Shown here: in pieces, positions 1 to 7,076 of the stretch | Layout of the letters: each line of letters starts with the position of its first letter | Numbering within the stretch: the stretch's first letter is position 1 | Assembly: GCA_036274055.1 (NCBI GenBank) | Contig: DASUGM010000219.1 | Location: forward strand, 1 to 11,589 | DNA length: 11,589 nt | Direction of reading: 5' to 3' | DNA from: DASUGM01 sp036274055 | Lineage (GTDB): Bacteria > Acidobacteriota > Vicinamibacteria > Vicinamibacterales > SCN-69-37 | Notes under the pieces: model-generated | The model's input: only the letters and a program-made list of their open reading frames with translations | The model's database searches: none | What the model was told of the DNA's origin: nothing | Position numbers and translations under genes: made by a program

Positions 1-227
1 TACGGCGGGCCGTCCTTGTCTTCGCCGAGCAGCTTGCCGTCGACGTAGAACTGGACCGGACTGAGGGTCGCCTCTTTCTCCTGGGTGACGCGCGCGACGA
101 TGCGGACCGGTCCGGTGATCCCGGTACGGCCGAGCGGCGAGGTCAGCACCACCGACAACTCGGGCTTGGCTGACTGCGCACTCAGCGTGACTAACCCGGC
201 CGCGACAACGGCCGCGACGAGCCTCAC
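1..227 (-). CDS. Secreted Ig-like domain protein, N-terminal fragment (cut by window edge)
   Basis: Only the first 75 codons are present; the gene runs off the left edge. It begins with GTG at 227, whose last two bases overlap the TGA stop of the ATPase gene upstream, so the two are probably translationally coupled. Residues 1 to about 20 look like a Sec signal peptide: Arg2, then a hydrophobic Val/Ala/Leu run ending in LSAQSA. The rest has alternating beta-strand character, including PVRIVARV and VQFYVDGKLLGEDKDG, and resembles an Ig-like or bacterial Ig domain in which a variable is compared with a 'VDG' loop. From memory, similar N-termini occur in acidobacterial secreted proteins that also carry a von Willebrand A domain, but that domain would lie outside the window and cannot be seen. 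The product is likely periplasmic or extracellular. Role in pilus function is inferred from position only. Confidence 0.7.
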   Translation of the reverse strand, partial: MRLVAAVVAAGLVTLSAQSAKPELSVVLTSPLGRTGITGPVRIVARVTQEKEATLSPVQFYVDGKLLGEDKDGPP

Positions 228-1564
228 TGCGTGGTGAGATGGCGCTGTTGTGTCACGCCCTGCGTCTCGTCGACGAAGTAGCTGGCGCACGCCGCCTCCA
301 TGAGTTCGGGGGTGAGCGTTCGCGGCTCACCCAGATACTCCGCGAGCGACAACGACTGCTCGATCAGGTCGCGCGGATGGCAGCCCCGCGGCGCGATGCC
401 GCGCGGCGTGTAGAACTGGGTCATCAGATAGTCCACGAGCGACGGCTCGTAGAGCAGGCCGCGGTCCATGCAGGCATTCGACCAGATCAGCTTGAACTCG
501 TCGAGCGTCGGGCTCTCGGCAAAGACCTTGTAATGGATGCGGCGCAGGAACGCTTCATCGACGAGCTCGACCGGCTTGATGTTGGTCGCAAAGACGACCA
601 GCACCATGAACGGCACGTCCACCTTCTGCCCTGACTGCAGCATCAGGTAGTCGACCCGGCTTTCCAGCGGCGAAATCCAGCGATTCAGGAGCGCCTGCGG
701 CGGCACCCGCTGGCGTCCGAAGTCGTCGATGACCAGCACGCCGCCATTGGCGAGCATCTGCACCGGCGCGCGGTAGAAGCCCGAGATTGGGTTGTAGGCC
801 AGCTCGAGAGCATCGAGCGTCAACTCGCCGCCGACGGTGACCAGCGGCCGCTTGCAGCGTACCCAGCGGCGATCGTGCAGGCTGCCGAGTTCGAGCGCCT
901 CGGACGCCGGCGGATCCGGCAGCGGTTCGTGGTTGACCGGGTCGAACACCTGGATGGTGTGGCCGTCGACATCGACGGCGTGCGGAACTGACAGTTCCCC
1001 GCGCAGCAGGTTCCGGATCGCCTGCGAGATGACGGTCTTGCCGTTTCCCGGCGGCCCGTAGACGAACAGCGAATGCCCGGCGTTGACCGCCGGGCCGAGC
1101 TGATCGAGCACGCGATTCGGCAGCACCAGGTGCGAGAACGCGCGGCGGACGTCGGCGCGCGACGACGTTCGCGGCACGGCCTTTTCGAATCGGCCCATGT
1201 AGTCGACGTACTGCTTGAACGGCACCGGCAGCGGGCCGACGTACTTGTTGCTCTCGAGCAGCGCGGCGGCGCGCTCGCGCCCCCGCGTGGTGATGCGATA
1301 GCGATACGACGGTGCGCCGAGGTTGGTGCCGCCGACGATCTCGACGAGGTGCTGAGATTTCAGCGGATCGATGCCCGGCTCGATGACCGGAAAGCCGACG
1401 CCGAGCCGCTGCGCCAGTTCGAGGCCGGTCAGCTCGCCCGCGAAGTGCAGCGTCTTGAGCAGGATCTGGACGACGAGATCGAGCCGGAGCCCGGACTCCT
1501 CGAGGTTCTGCGGCGCGGGCAGCGGAACGGTGTCGGCGGTGTGGTCGGCTGGGGAGGACAGCAT
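224..1564 (-). CDS. AAA+ ATPase with N-terminal winged-helix-like domain, Tad-locus associated
   Basis: A 446-residue cytoplasmic ATPase with no signal peptide or membrane span. Residues 30-105 look like a winged-helix domain: helices around LELAQRLGV, then a beta wing (SYRYRITTRGRERA). An AAA+ core follows, with Walker A GPPGNGKT at 170-177, Walker B VLVIDDF at 276-282, an ATN sensor-1-like motif at 326-328 and an LRR pair near 340 that could hold the arginine finger. Walker B ends Asp-Asp rather than the usual Asp-Glu. Roughly 100 residues separate the Walker motifs, longer than a minimal AAA+ core, so an insertion is likely. ATG at 1564 is chosen because AAAGGA lies 7 nt upstream; the adjacent ATG at 1567 leaves only 4 nt. 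The start overlaps the tadD stop. It could be a MoxR-like chaperone or a regulator of the pilus; substrate unknown. Confidence 0.85.
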   Translation of the reverse strand: MLSSPADHTADTVPLPAPQNLEESGLRLDLVVQILLKTLHFAGELTGLELAQRLGVGFPVIEPGIDPLKSQHLVEIVGGTNLGAPSYRYRITTRGRERAAALLESNKYVGPLPVPFKQYVDYMGRFEKAVPRTSSRADVRRAFSHLVLPNRVLDQLGPAVNAGHSLFVYGPPGNGKTVISQAIRNLLRGELSVPHAVDVDGHTIQVFDPVNHEPLPDPPASEALELGSLHDRRWVRCKRPLVTVGGELTLDALELAYNPISGFYRAPVQMLANGGVLVIDDFGRQRVPPQALLNRWISPLESRVDYLMLQSGQKVDVPFMVLVVFATNIKPVELVDEAFLRRIHYKVFAESPTLDEFKLIWSNACMDRGLLYEPSLVDYLMTQFYTPRGIAPRGCHPRDLIEQSLSLAEYLGEPRTLTPELMEAACASYFVDETQGVTQQRHLTTQ

Positions 1565-2532
1565 CATCGAATCCTTTCGTCAGCGCGCGCGGCGCGTAAT
1601 CTGGCGTACCGGGCCTTCTCGCAGGCCTCGACACCCGGAAGGTCGCCGCGGCAGGCCTCGGCAAACATCGCGGCGGCATCGGCAAAGCGGCCCGCCGAGA
1701 GCAGCACGATGCCGAGGTTGTAGCGGGCTTCGAGCGGATTGCGCGCGGCGGTCGTAAACGCCCGTTCCGCCGCCGCGAAGTCGCCTTCGGCGGCGTTGAG
1801 CAGCGCGAGGTTGTTGCGCGCGATCACGCTGCCGGGATCGAGCGCGAGCGCGATGTCGCACTGCGCGCGCGCGGCGACGCCGTCGCCCCGGATCGTCGAC
1901 ACATAGCAGAGATTGGCGCGGATGTGCGGGGCGGCCGGCGCCAGCACGGCCGCGCGCTTGAAGCGTGCCTCGGCTTCGTCGTTGAGGCCGAGCGCGAAGA
2001 GAATCGTGCCGATGGTGTTTTCGATCTGCGCGGAGTTGCGCGCCAGCGCGAGCGCGCGGTACGCCTGCCCCAGTGCCATCTCCGGGCTGCCCCAGTCGCG
2101 CCAGGCGCGCGCCAGTCCTTCGGACGCTGCCACGTCCTTGCTGTCGAGCTTGAGCGCCGCGGTGAAGTGCTCCACCGCCTTGTCGTAGATGTGCAGGGAC
2201 AGGTAGCGTTCGGCGACGCGGCGATTCGTGACCGCCTTCGGCTCGGTTTTGAGCTCGGCGAGCGCCTGGGCCAGCGTCTGGTCGTCGGTCTCGGCGACCG
2301 GAATGACCGGCGCCGGTTCACGCTCGGCTGGCGGTACCGCGGGTGGGGTCGCGGTCGACACCACCGGCTCGGCCACCTGCTCCGCGCCTTTGCCGAGGTC
2401 GGCCGGCAACTCGAGGGCCGGTGTGCCCTGATGAACGAAACGCTCAGCGAGCGTCGGCGACCGGTGCGACGCGCAGGCGCCAGCCAGGCACGCAACGACC
2501 GCGAGCAGGCTGGCGCGGTTGCGCGCCGTCAC
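1564..2532 (-). CDS. tadD: TadD-like TPR lipoprotein of the Tad pilus
   Basis: A 322-residue protein starting with GTG at 2532, supported by GGGAGG 9 nt upstream. Residues 1-20 form a lipoprotein signal: Arg4/Arg6, a hydrophobic stretch, then LAGAC with Cys20 as the probable lipidated residue. The -3 position is Ala rather than Leu, a weaker lipobox. Residues 25-95 are Pro/Glu/Ala-rich and probably disordered. From about 102 to 298 there are about six tetratricopeptide units, with recognisable signatures such as YDKAVEHFTAALKLD, NDEAEARFKRAAVLAP and GDFAAAERAF. TadD is the TPR lipoprotein of Tad systems; the related pilotins help secretin assembly in the outer membrane. Its position straight after tadB, tadC and a small ORF matches the usual tadABCD order. 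The stop overlaps the ATPase start, so the two are probably co-translated. The exact TPR count is approximate. Confidence 0.87.
   Translation of the reverse strand: MTARNRASLLAVVACLAGACASHRSPTLAERFVHQGTPALELPADLGKGAEQVAEPVVSTATPPAVPPAEREPAPVIPVAETDDQTLAQALAELKTEPKAVTNRRVAERYLSLHIYDKAVEHFTAALKLDSKDVAASEGLARAWRDWGSPEMALGQAYRALALARNSAQIENTIGTILFALGLNDEAEARFKRAAVLAPAAPHIRANLCYVSTIRGDGVAARAQCDIALALDPGSVIARNNLALLNAAEGDFAAAERAFTTAARNPLEARYNLGIVLLSAGRFADAAAMFAEACRGDLPGVEACEKARYARLRAARADERIR
1572..1577 (-). promoter_or_regulatory. Ribosome binding site deciding the ATPase start
   Basis: AAAGGA on the minus strand lies inside the last codons of the TPR gene. It is 7 nt from the ATG at 1564 and 4 nt from the ATG at 1567, which favours 1564 as the start of the ATPase. 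Confidence 0.6.
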
Positions 2533-2536
2533 GGGT

Positions 2537-2632
2537 TCAGTCCTCCCGATTCATCCGGCTGCGCCGGCGCATCATGTAGAGAATCAGGAACACCGCCGCC
2601 AGGGCGAACGCAACAATCTGATACGTCTCCAT
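2537..2632 (-). CDS. Small single-span membrane protein (31 aa) between tadC and tadD
   Basis: An ATG at 2632 opens a 31-codon frame ending in TGA at 2537-2539. AGAGGG lies 8 nt upstream, a good Shine-Dalgarno. The protein has a short N-terminus (METYQ), one hydrophobic helix of about 16 residues (IVAFALAAVFLILYMM), then a basic tail RRRSR and an acidic end. The positive residues after the helix predict the N-terminus outside and the C-terminus in the cytoplasm. It fills the gap between tadC and tadD, and its last codons hold the tadD ribosome binding site. Codons are GC-rich at third positions like its neighbours. I do not recognise a family. It could stabilise the TadB/TadC platform or be a small assembly factor, or it could serve mainly to couple translation to tadD. 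Confidence 0.65.
   Translation of the reverse strand: METYQIVAFALAAVFLILYMMRRRSRMNRED
2542..2547 (-). promoter_or_regulatory. Ribosome binding site for tadD GTG start
   Basis: GGGAGG on the minus strand lies in the last codons of the 31-residue ORF, 9 nt from the tadD GTG at 2532. It supports the GTG and suggests coupling of the small ORF to tadD. Confidence 0.65.
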
Positions 2633-2640
2633 CCTCTGCT

Positions 2641-2646
2641 CCCTCT
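2641..2646 (-). promoter_or_regulatory. Ribosome binding site of the 31-residue ORF
   Basis: AGAGGG on the minus strand, 8 nt from the ATG at 2632. It is the main reason to accept this very short frame as a gene. Confidence 0.6.
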
Positions 2647-2649
2647 GTT

Positions 2650-2673
2650 GGCCCGGCCGACCGCCGGCTGGCC
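2650..2673 (-). other. GC-rich inverted repeat in the tadC to small-ORF gap
   Basis: CCGGC at 2653-2657 pairs with GCCGG at 2663-2667 around a 5-nt loop. An outer GGC/GCC pair (2650-2652 with 2671-2673) extends it across a 3-nt bulge. It sits just downstream of the tadC stop and upstream of the small ORF's ribosome site. There is no T-run after it in the transcription direction, so it is not an ordinary intrinsic terminator. It could be an mRNA processing or stability element, or chance in GC-rich DNA. Confidence 0.25.
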
Positions 2674-2686
2674 GCGTGAGTCGTGC

Positions 2687-3610
2687 CTACTGGCCCAAAA
2701 TCTGGCCGAACATGACGCGCATGAACTTGATGACGGCCGGCCCCAGCGTCACGACGAAAAAGGCTGGGAACAGGCAAAACACTAGCGGGAACACGAGCTT
2801 GACGCCAATCTTGGCCGCCCGCTCCTCCGCCCGCTGCCGGCGCTTCGTCCGCGAGACCTCCGCGTGCGTTCGCAGAGCCTGCGACACACTGGTGCCGAAC
2901 TTATCGGTCTGAACCAGCATCGCGACAAGGGATCGGACGTCCTCGACGCCGGTTCGGGATGCCAGATTGCGAAAGGCTTCGAGCCTGGGCTTGCCGGCTC
3001 GCGTTTCGGTAATCACCAGCCGGAGTTCCTCGGCCAGCGCGGGGTAGGCCAATTCCAGTTCGTCGCTGACCTTGAGGATGGCCTGATCCAACGCCGAACC
3101 GGCTTCGAGACAGACGATCATCAGGTCGAGCGCGTCCGGCAGCCCGTTCTGGATGACCTTCTGGCGCTTGGTGATGAGGCGACCCAGGATCAAGCCGGGC
3201 AGCAGGTAGCCGAGCACCGCGAAGATGCCAGCCAAGATCCACGCCTGGTTCGCGGGCAAGAACGTGAACGGCACCAACCCGAGGACGATCGGACAGACGA
3301 GCTGCGCGATCGTATACACAGCGACCGGGGTCATTGTGTAGTAGCCGGCGCGGACGAGCTGCCGCCGCAGGCTCGACATGTCCTTCGGTGACCGCGGTAC
3401 CAGCGTCACCGCCTTTTTCACGAACGGGCTCGGCTCGGGATCGAGAGACGGACCTTCGATCAACACTCCGGTGGCGGTGACCTGGCCGGCGCGCTGCAAC
3501 CGCCGCCGCTCAGGCGCCGACTGGGTGAGCGCGAACTGCATCAGCAGACCGGCGCCGAGCGCGACGGTTCCAAAGACCGCGACGATGGTGATGAACAGTT
3601 CTAACGTCAC
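2687..3610 (-). CDS. tadC: Tad pilus inner-membrane platform protein TadC (T2SSF family)
   Basis: A 307-residue integral membrane protein of the type II secretion F / GspF family, the usual size for TadC. Predicted membrane helices are near 3-25, 97-117, 122-142 and 270-295. The cytoplasmic T2SSF core has the typical LPDALDLMIVCLEAGSALDQAI region (157-178) and a later FGTSVSQALRTHAEVSRTKR stretch (238-257). With TadB it forms the inner-membrane platform that couples the TadA motor to pilus assembly. It starts with GTG at 3610, one base after the tadB stop, with no clear Shine-Dalgarno, so translation is probably coupled to tadB. The order tadA-tadB-tadC-tadD is conserved. Assignment is firm from family features and context together. 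Confidence 0.93.
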   Translation of the reverse strand: MTLELFITIVAVFGTVALGAGLLMQFALTQSAPERRRLQRAGQVTATGVLIEGPSLDPEPSPFVKKAVTLVPRSPKDMSSLRRQLVRAGYYTMTPVAVYTIAQLVCPIVLGLVPFTFLPANQAWILAGIFAVLGYLLPGLILGRLITKRQKVIQNGLPDALDLMIVCLEAGSALDQAILKVSDELELAYPALAEELRLVITETRAGKPRLEAFRNLASRTGVEDVRSLVAMLVQTDKFGTSVSQALRTHAEVSRTKRRQRAEERAAKIGVKLVFPLVFCLFPAFFVVTLGPAVIKFMRVMFGQILGQ

Positions 3611-3611
3611 G

Positions 3612-4571
3612 TCAGTACTCGATGTCCGTAATCCGGCGCATGATCAGCGTGCCGACGACCTGCAGGAAGATCGCGACGATGATCATTCGGATTCCCACCG
3701 GATCGCCGAAGAGTGTGCCGAGATGGTCAGGGTTGAGCAGCAGTGTCGCCGCGGCCAGGGCCGGCGGCAGACACGCGAGCACCCACCCGGTGATGCGTCC
3801 GTGCGCCGAGATGACGCGAATTTGTCGCTTGACCTTGAAGCGATCGCGGATCACCGATGAAAGATTGTCCAGCACCTCGGCGAGATTGCCGCCGGTCTCG
3901 CGCTGGGTCAGCACCGCGGTTACGAAGAAGCGCGCGTCGAGCACGGGGATCCGTCGGGCAAAATTACGCATCGCGTCAGGCAGCGTCAAACCGAAGTTCT
4001 GCTCGTCAAAGAGGATTCGAAACTCGCCGCCAACCGGTTGCGGCATTTCGTCGCCGACCATGCCGAGTCCGGTCGGCAGCGCGTGGCCGGCGCGAAGGGC
4101 CCGGGCGACCAGATCGATCGCCTCGGGGAACTGCTCCTCGAACTTGAGCATCCGCTTGGTGCGCGCGCGGCGGATCAGCATCGTCGGAACGCAGGCGGCG
4201 AAGACGCCGACACCCAGCGCGACGACCGCTATGTGGACGATGAAGTACACGAACACCGCGGCGCCGAACCCAACCCCGAACGTCGTCAGCAAGTAGCTGC
4301 CGACGTTCATCTTCGATCCAGCCTGCTCGAGCATCGTCTGGATTCGACCGGTCATCGGTCCGGCCTTGGCGAGCGCTCGGTCCAGCGCCGGCACGGTGCT
4401 GTGCCGCTCTTCCGGCTTGAGCACGCCGCGCAGATTCTTCGGTTTCTTCTCGCCGCCGCGCGGCTTCAGCCGCTGCAGCAGTGCGTCTTCCTCGCGGACG
4501 ACCAGCAGCCAGTAGGCGCCATAGACGATGGCGACGACGCCGACGAAGACCGCGAAGGTGATGAGCTGCAC
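3612..4571 (-). CDS. tadB: Tad pilus inner-membrane platform protein TadB (T2SSF family)
   Basis: A 319-residue T2SSF-family membrane protein. An N-terminal helix at about 4-24 is followed by a basic linker (30-55) and a membrane pair around 92-138. The cytoplasmic core follows, including FPEAIDLVARALRAGHALPT (148-167) and a later LTQRETGGNLAEVLDNLSSV segment (221-240), both typical of TadB. Two C-terminal helices follow at about 261-279 and 295-312. The two paralogues side by side, this one directly after the motor ATPase gene, identify it as TadB. The start is a GTG at 4571, 9 nt after the cpaF stop, with only a weak GGGA upstream. Together with TadC it anchors pilin polymerisation in the inner membrane. 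Confidence 0.93.
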   Translation of the reverse strand: MQLITFAVFVGVVAIVYGAYWLLVVREEDALLQRLKPRGGEKKPKNLRGVLKPEERHSTVPALDRALAKAGPMTGRIQTMLEQAGSKMNVGSYLLTTFGVGFGAAVFVYFIVHIAVVALGVGVFAACVPTMLIRRARTKRMLKFEEQFPEAIDLVARALRAGHALPTGLGMVGDEMPQPVGGEFRILFDEQNFGLTLPDAMRNFARRIPVLDARFFVTAVLTQRETGGNLAEVLDNLSSVIRDRFKVKRQIRVISAHGRITGWVLACLPPALAAATLLLNPDHLGTLFGDPVGIRMIIVAIFLQVVGTLIMRRITDIEY

Positions 4572-4580
4572 GTCCCGGCT

Positions 4581-5900
4581 CTAGTTGACCTGGTGTGAGT
4601 GTTCGAACAGCGATGCCGGCAGCGGGATCCCGGCAGAGGCCATCTTCTCGCTCGCCTTCGGCCGAATACCGGTGGCGCGGAAGCGTCCCTGGACCTTGCC
4701 CTGCGGGTTGAGGCCCTGGCGATCGAATACGAAGATGTCCTGCATCGTGATCACGTCGCCTTCCATGCCGGTGATCTCGGAGATGTTGGTGATCCGGCGC
4801 GAGCCGTCCGACATGCGCGACACCTGAATGATGATGTTCACCGCCGACGCGATCTGATGACGGATCGCCTTGTCGGGCAGGTTCAGGTTGGCCATCGCCA
4901 CCATCGTGTCGAGGCGGTACAGCGCGTCTCGCGGCGTGTTGGCGTGGACGGTCGTCAAGCTGCCGTCGTGGCCGGTGTTCATCGCCTGGAGCATGTCGAC
5001 GGCCTCGTCACCGCGGACCTCGCCGACGACGATGCGATCGGGCCGCATACGCAGCGCGTTGATGACGAGCTGCCGCTGCTTGATCGCGCCCTTGCCTTCG
5101 ATGTTCGCCGGCCGCGTTTCCAGCCGGATGACGTGGCGCTGGCGCAGCATCAGTTCAGCCGCGTCCTCGATGGTGACGATGCGTTCCTTCTCGGAGATGA
5201 AACCGGAAAGCACGTTCAAGAGCGTCGTCTTGCCGGCACCGGTGCCGCCCGAGATGATGATGTTCATCCGGCAGGCGACGCACGCCTTCAGGAACTCCAT
5301 CATCGGCGCGGTGATCGCCAGGTTGTTGACGAGGTCCTGCGCGCCGAGACGATCGGTGCGGAAACGGCGAATCGAGAGCACGGGACCGTCGAGCGCCAGC
5401 GGCGGAATGACCGCGTTGACGCGCGAGCCGTCGAGCAACCGCGCGTCGACCATCGGCGTCGACTCGTCGATGCGGCGGCCGACGGTGCTGACGATGCGCT
5501 CGATGATCCGCATCAGGTGGCGATCGTCCTTGAACACCGCGTCGATCGGCTCGAGCACACCATGACGCTCGACGTAGATCTGATCGAAACGGTTGACGAG
5601 AATATCGGAGACCTCGCCGTCGAGCAGGATGTGCTCGAGCGGGCCGAGACCGAAGATCTCGTTGAACACGTCGACGACGATGCTCTCGCGTTCGTAGAGG
5701 CTGAGCGGGTTGCTCTCCGACTCCTTGTCGAGGAGCGTGTTGATGACCTGCCGGAGTTCCGGCTCCGCCTCGGCGCGCTTGACCTGGCTCAGCCGCTCGA
5801 GGTTCAGCCTGTTCAGCAGCTGCTCGTGGATGCGGCTCTTGACTTCCTGGTAGTGCGCCTGACGTGGGTCTGACAAAGAAACAGCAGGGGTTTGCGCCAT
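4581..5900 (-). CDS. cpaF: Tad pilus assembly ATPase CpaF/TadA (VirB11/GspE type)
   Basis: A 439-residue hexameric secretion ATPase that hydrolyses ATP to drive Flp pilus polymerisation. The N-terminal domain (about 60-200) contains FGLGPLEHILLDGEVSDILV, conserved in CpaF. The catalytic core has Walker A GGTGAGKTT (218-226), the Asp-box-like IVTIEDAAEL with Glu245/Asp246, Walker B RIVVGEVRG (289-297) with Glu294, and the His-box region GHDGSLTTVHANTP (310-323) with His311 and His319. All key residues are intact and the length is normal for the family. It starts with ATG at 5900, three bases after the cpaE stop, without an obvious Shine-Dalgarno. It lies between tadZ and tadB, as in other Tad loci. 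Cytoplasmic, docking on TadB/TadC. Very high certainty. Confidence 0.97.
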   Translation of the reverse strand: MAQTPAVSLSDPRQAHYQEVKSRIHEQLLNRLNLERLSQVKRAEAEPELRQVINTLLDKESESNPLSLYERESIVVDVFNEIFGLGPLEHILLDGEVSDILVNRFDQIYVERHGVLEPIDAVFKDDRHLMRIIERIVSTVGRRIDESTPMVDARLLDGSRVNAVIPPLALDGPVLSIRRFRTDRLGAQDLVNNLAITAPMMEFLKACVACRMNIIISGGTGAGKTTLLNVLSGFISEKERIVTIEDAAELMLRQRHVIRLETRPANIEGKGAIKQRQLVINALRMRPDRIVVGEVRGDEAVDMLQAMNTGHDGSLTTVHANTPRDALYRLDTMVAMANLNLPDKAIRHQIASAVNIIIQVSRMSDGSRRITNISEITGMEGDVITMQDIFVFDRQGLNPQGKVQGRFRATGIRPKASEKMASAGIPLPASLFEHSHQVN

Positions 5901-5903
5901 GGT

Positions 5904-7049
5904 TTAGAAAAATCCGAGACGCCCGCCAGGTTTGGCGGGGCGTTTCTCGCCCTCCGCGGCCGCACCGGTCAGCCGCTTGGCCAGCTGCACGACCGACGCC
6001 GCCAATCGGCTGTGGTTGTCCGACACCAGCGGCCGGCCCGCGTTGGCGGCTGCGATCACCTTGCGATAGTCGCTCGGCAACACGCCCCACACCGGCAGGC
6101 CGACAACGCGTTCGATGTCTTCCTGTCCGATGTCAGCTCGCGCGTCGTAGCGGCTGACCACCGCGGCAACTTTCTCCTTGCCGTACCGCTGACGCAAAAG
6201 CGCGGCCATCTGGGCGGCGCGGCGCACCGTGGGCAATTCCTGGTTGACGACCAGCGTCATCGTCGAAATCGGCTCGATCGAATCAAGAATGCCGAAGTCC
6301 GAGCGCGGCACGTCGAGCACGACGCACTGATAGCTCTGAGAGAGCCGGTCAATGAGCGATCTGACCTGCGCGTTGTCGGGCGGCCGCAGTGACGGACGCT
6401 CCGGCGACGCGAGCACGTCGAGACCGGCTTTCGCCCGGGTGACGAGGCCCTTGAGATAGGTGGAATCGAGGCGGCTGGTGTTGTCGAGTGCGTCAACGAC
6501 CGAGAAGCGCGGCTCGACGCCGAGCAGCAGCGCGGCGTCGCCGTGCGCGGAAACGTGCAGGTCGGCCATCAGCACCTGCGAATTCTTTTCGGCGGCGAGT
6601 GCAACAGCGACATTGACCGCCAGCGTCGTCGTGCCGACGCCGCCCTTGGCGCCCACGAACGCCAGCACTTGCCCAGGTCCGGACGTGCTCGACGTCTGCG
6701 TCCCGATGACGCGATCGACTGCCGCTTTCAAGTCGGCGGCCACGATCGGCTCGGTGACGAACTCGTTGACGCCGGCGCGCATCGCCTCGAGCATCAGCGC
6801 GGGATCGAGCTGCGATGCGACGATGACCACGCCCATCCGCGGATGACGTCGCTTGACCGCGCCGAGCGCGATCGGTAAGCCGGCCTCGCCGCGCACGTCC
6901 AGAACAAGCACGTCGGGCGGACGAATCTGCCGCTCGACCGAACCGAGATCAGCGAGCTGGACCGTCGCCGACACCGGTAGCCCGGCGCCGCGAACGGTGT
7001 TCGTCAGCTGATGATCTAGCGATTCGACCACTACGATACTTACTGACAC
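5904..7049 (-). CDS. cpaE: CpaE/TadZ pilus localisation ATPase (ParA/MinD-like, receiver-like N-terminus)
   Basis: A 381-residue protein. Residues 1-115 form an atypical response-regulator-like domain: Asp51 aligns with the phospho-acceptor (VLVLDVRG), but the usual lysine before the conserved Pro is replaced (FVTEPI), so phosphorylation is doubtful. The ParA/MinD domain follows, with deviant Walker A KGGVGTTT (135-142), Asp163 in MADLHV, and Walker B VVLDVPR (243-249). CpaE/TadZ places the pilus machine at its cell site, often a pole. The C-terminus (363-381) is a basic, Gly/Pro-containing tail. The deviant Walker A ends TTT rather than KST, frequent in CpaE. It starts with GTG at 7049 with GAGGA 5 nt upstream; the stop is three bases before cpaF. 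High certainty. Confidence 0.94.
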   Translation of the reverse strand: MSVSIVVVESLDHQLTNTVRGAGLPVSATVQLADLGSVERQIRPPDVLVLDVRGEAGLPIALGAVKRRHPRMGVVIVASQLDPALMLEAMRAGVNEFVTEPIVAADLKAAVDRVIGTQTSSTSGPGQVLAFVGAKGGVGTTTLAVNVAVALAAEKNSQVLMADLHVSAHGDAALLLGVEPRFSVVDALDNTSRLDSTYLKGLVTRAKAGLDVLASPERPSLRPPDNAQVRSLIDRLSQSYQCVVLDVPRSDFGILDSIEPISTMTLVVNQELPTVRRAAQMAALLRQRYGKEKVAAVVSRYDARADIGQEDIERVVGLPVWGVLPSDYRKVIAAANAGRPLVSDNHSRLAASVVQLAKRLTGAAAEGEKRPAKPGGRLGFF

Positions 7050-7054
7050 TGCAA

Positions 7055-7060
7055 TCCTCA
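7055..7060 (-). promoter_or_regulatory. Ribosome binding site for cpaE GTG start
   Basis: TGAGGA on the minus strand, 5 nt from the GTG at 7049, in the 27-nt gap after the TadG-like gene. It supports the GTG start. Confidence 0.6.
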
Positions 7061-7076
7061 GTTCTACGAAACTTGC

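Noticed and set aside
555..1685. A long minus-strand frame overlapping the ATPase and tadD in another frame
   Set aside because: Its translation is Arg/Ala/Pro-rich low-complexity sequence typical of a frameshifted GC-rich gene, while the overlapping frames carry clear AAA+ and TPR motifs.
2650..2673. Inverted repeat considered as an intrinsic terminator
   Set aside because: No T-run follows the stem on the minus strand, and the genes downstream are closely spaced parts of the same system. It is kept only as a weak structural feature.
1924..2679. Plus-strand frame antisense to tadD
   Set aside because: Composition is that of an antisense shadow, with no ribosome site or recognisable motif; tadD and the small ORF explain the region.
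4599..5873. A 424-codon open frame on the plus strand opposite cpaF
   Set aside because: It is an antisense shadow of a strongly conserved gene in GC-rich DNA. Its translation is Arg/Asp/His/Val-rich with no domain, and cpaF has all catalytic motifs.
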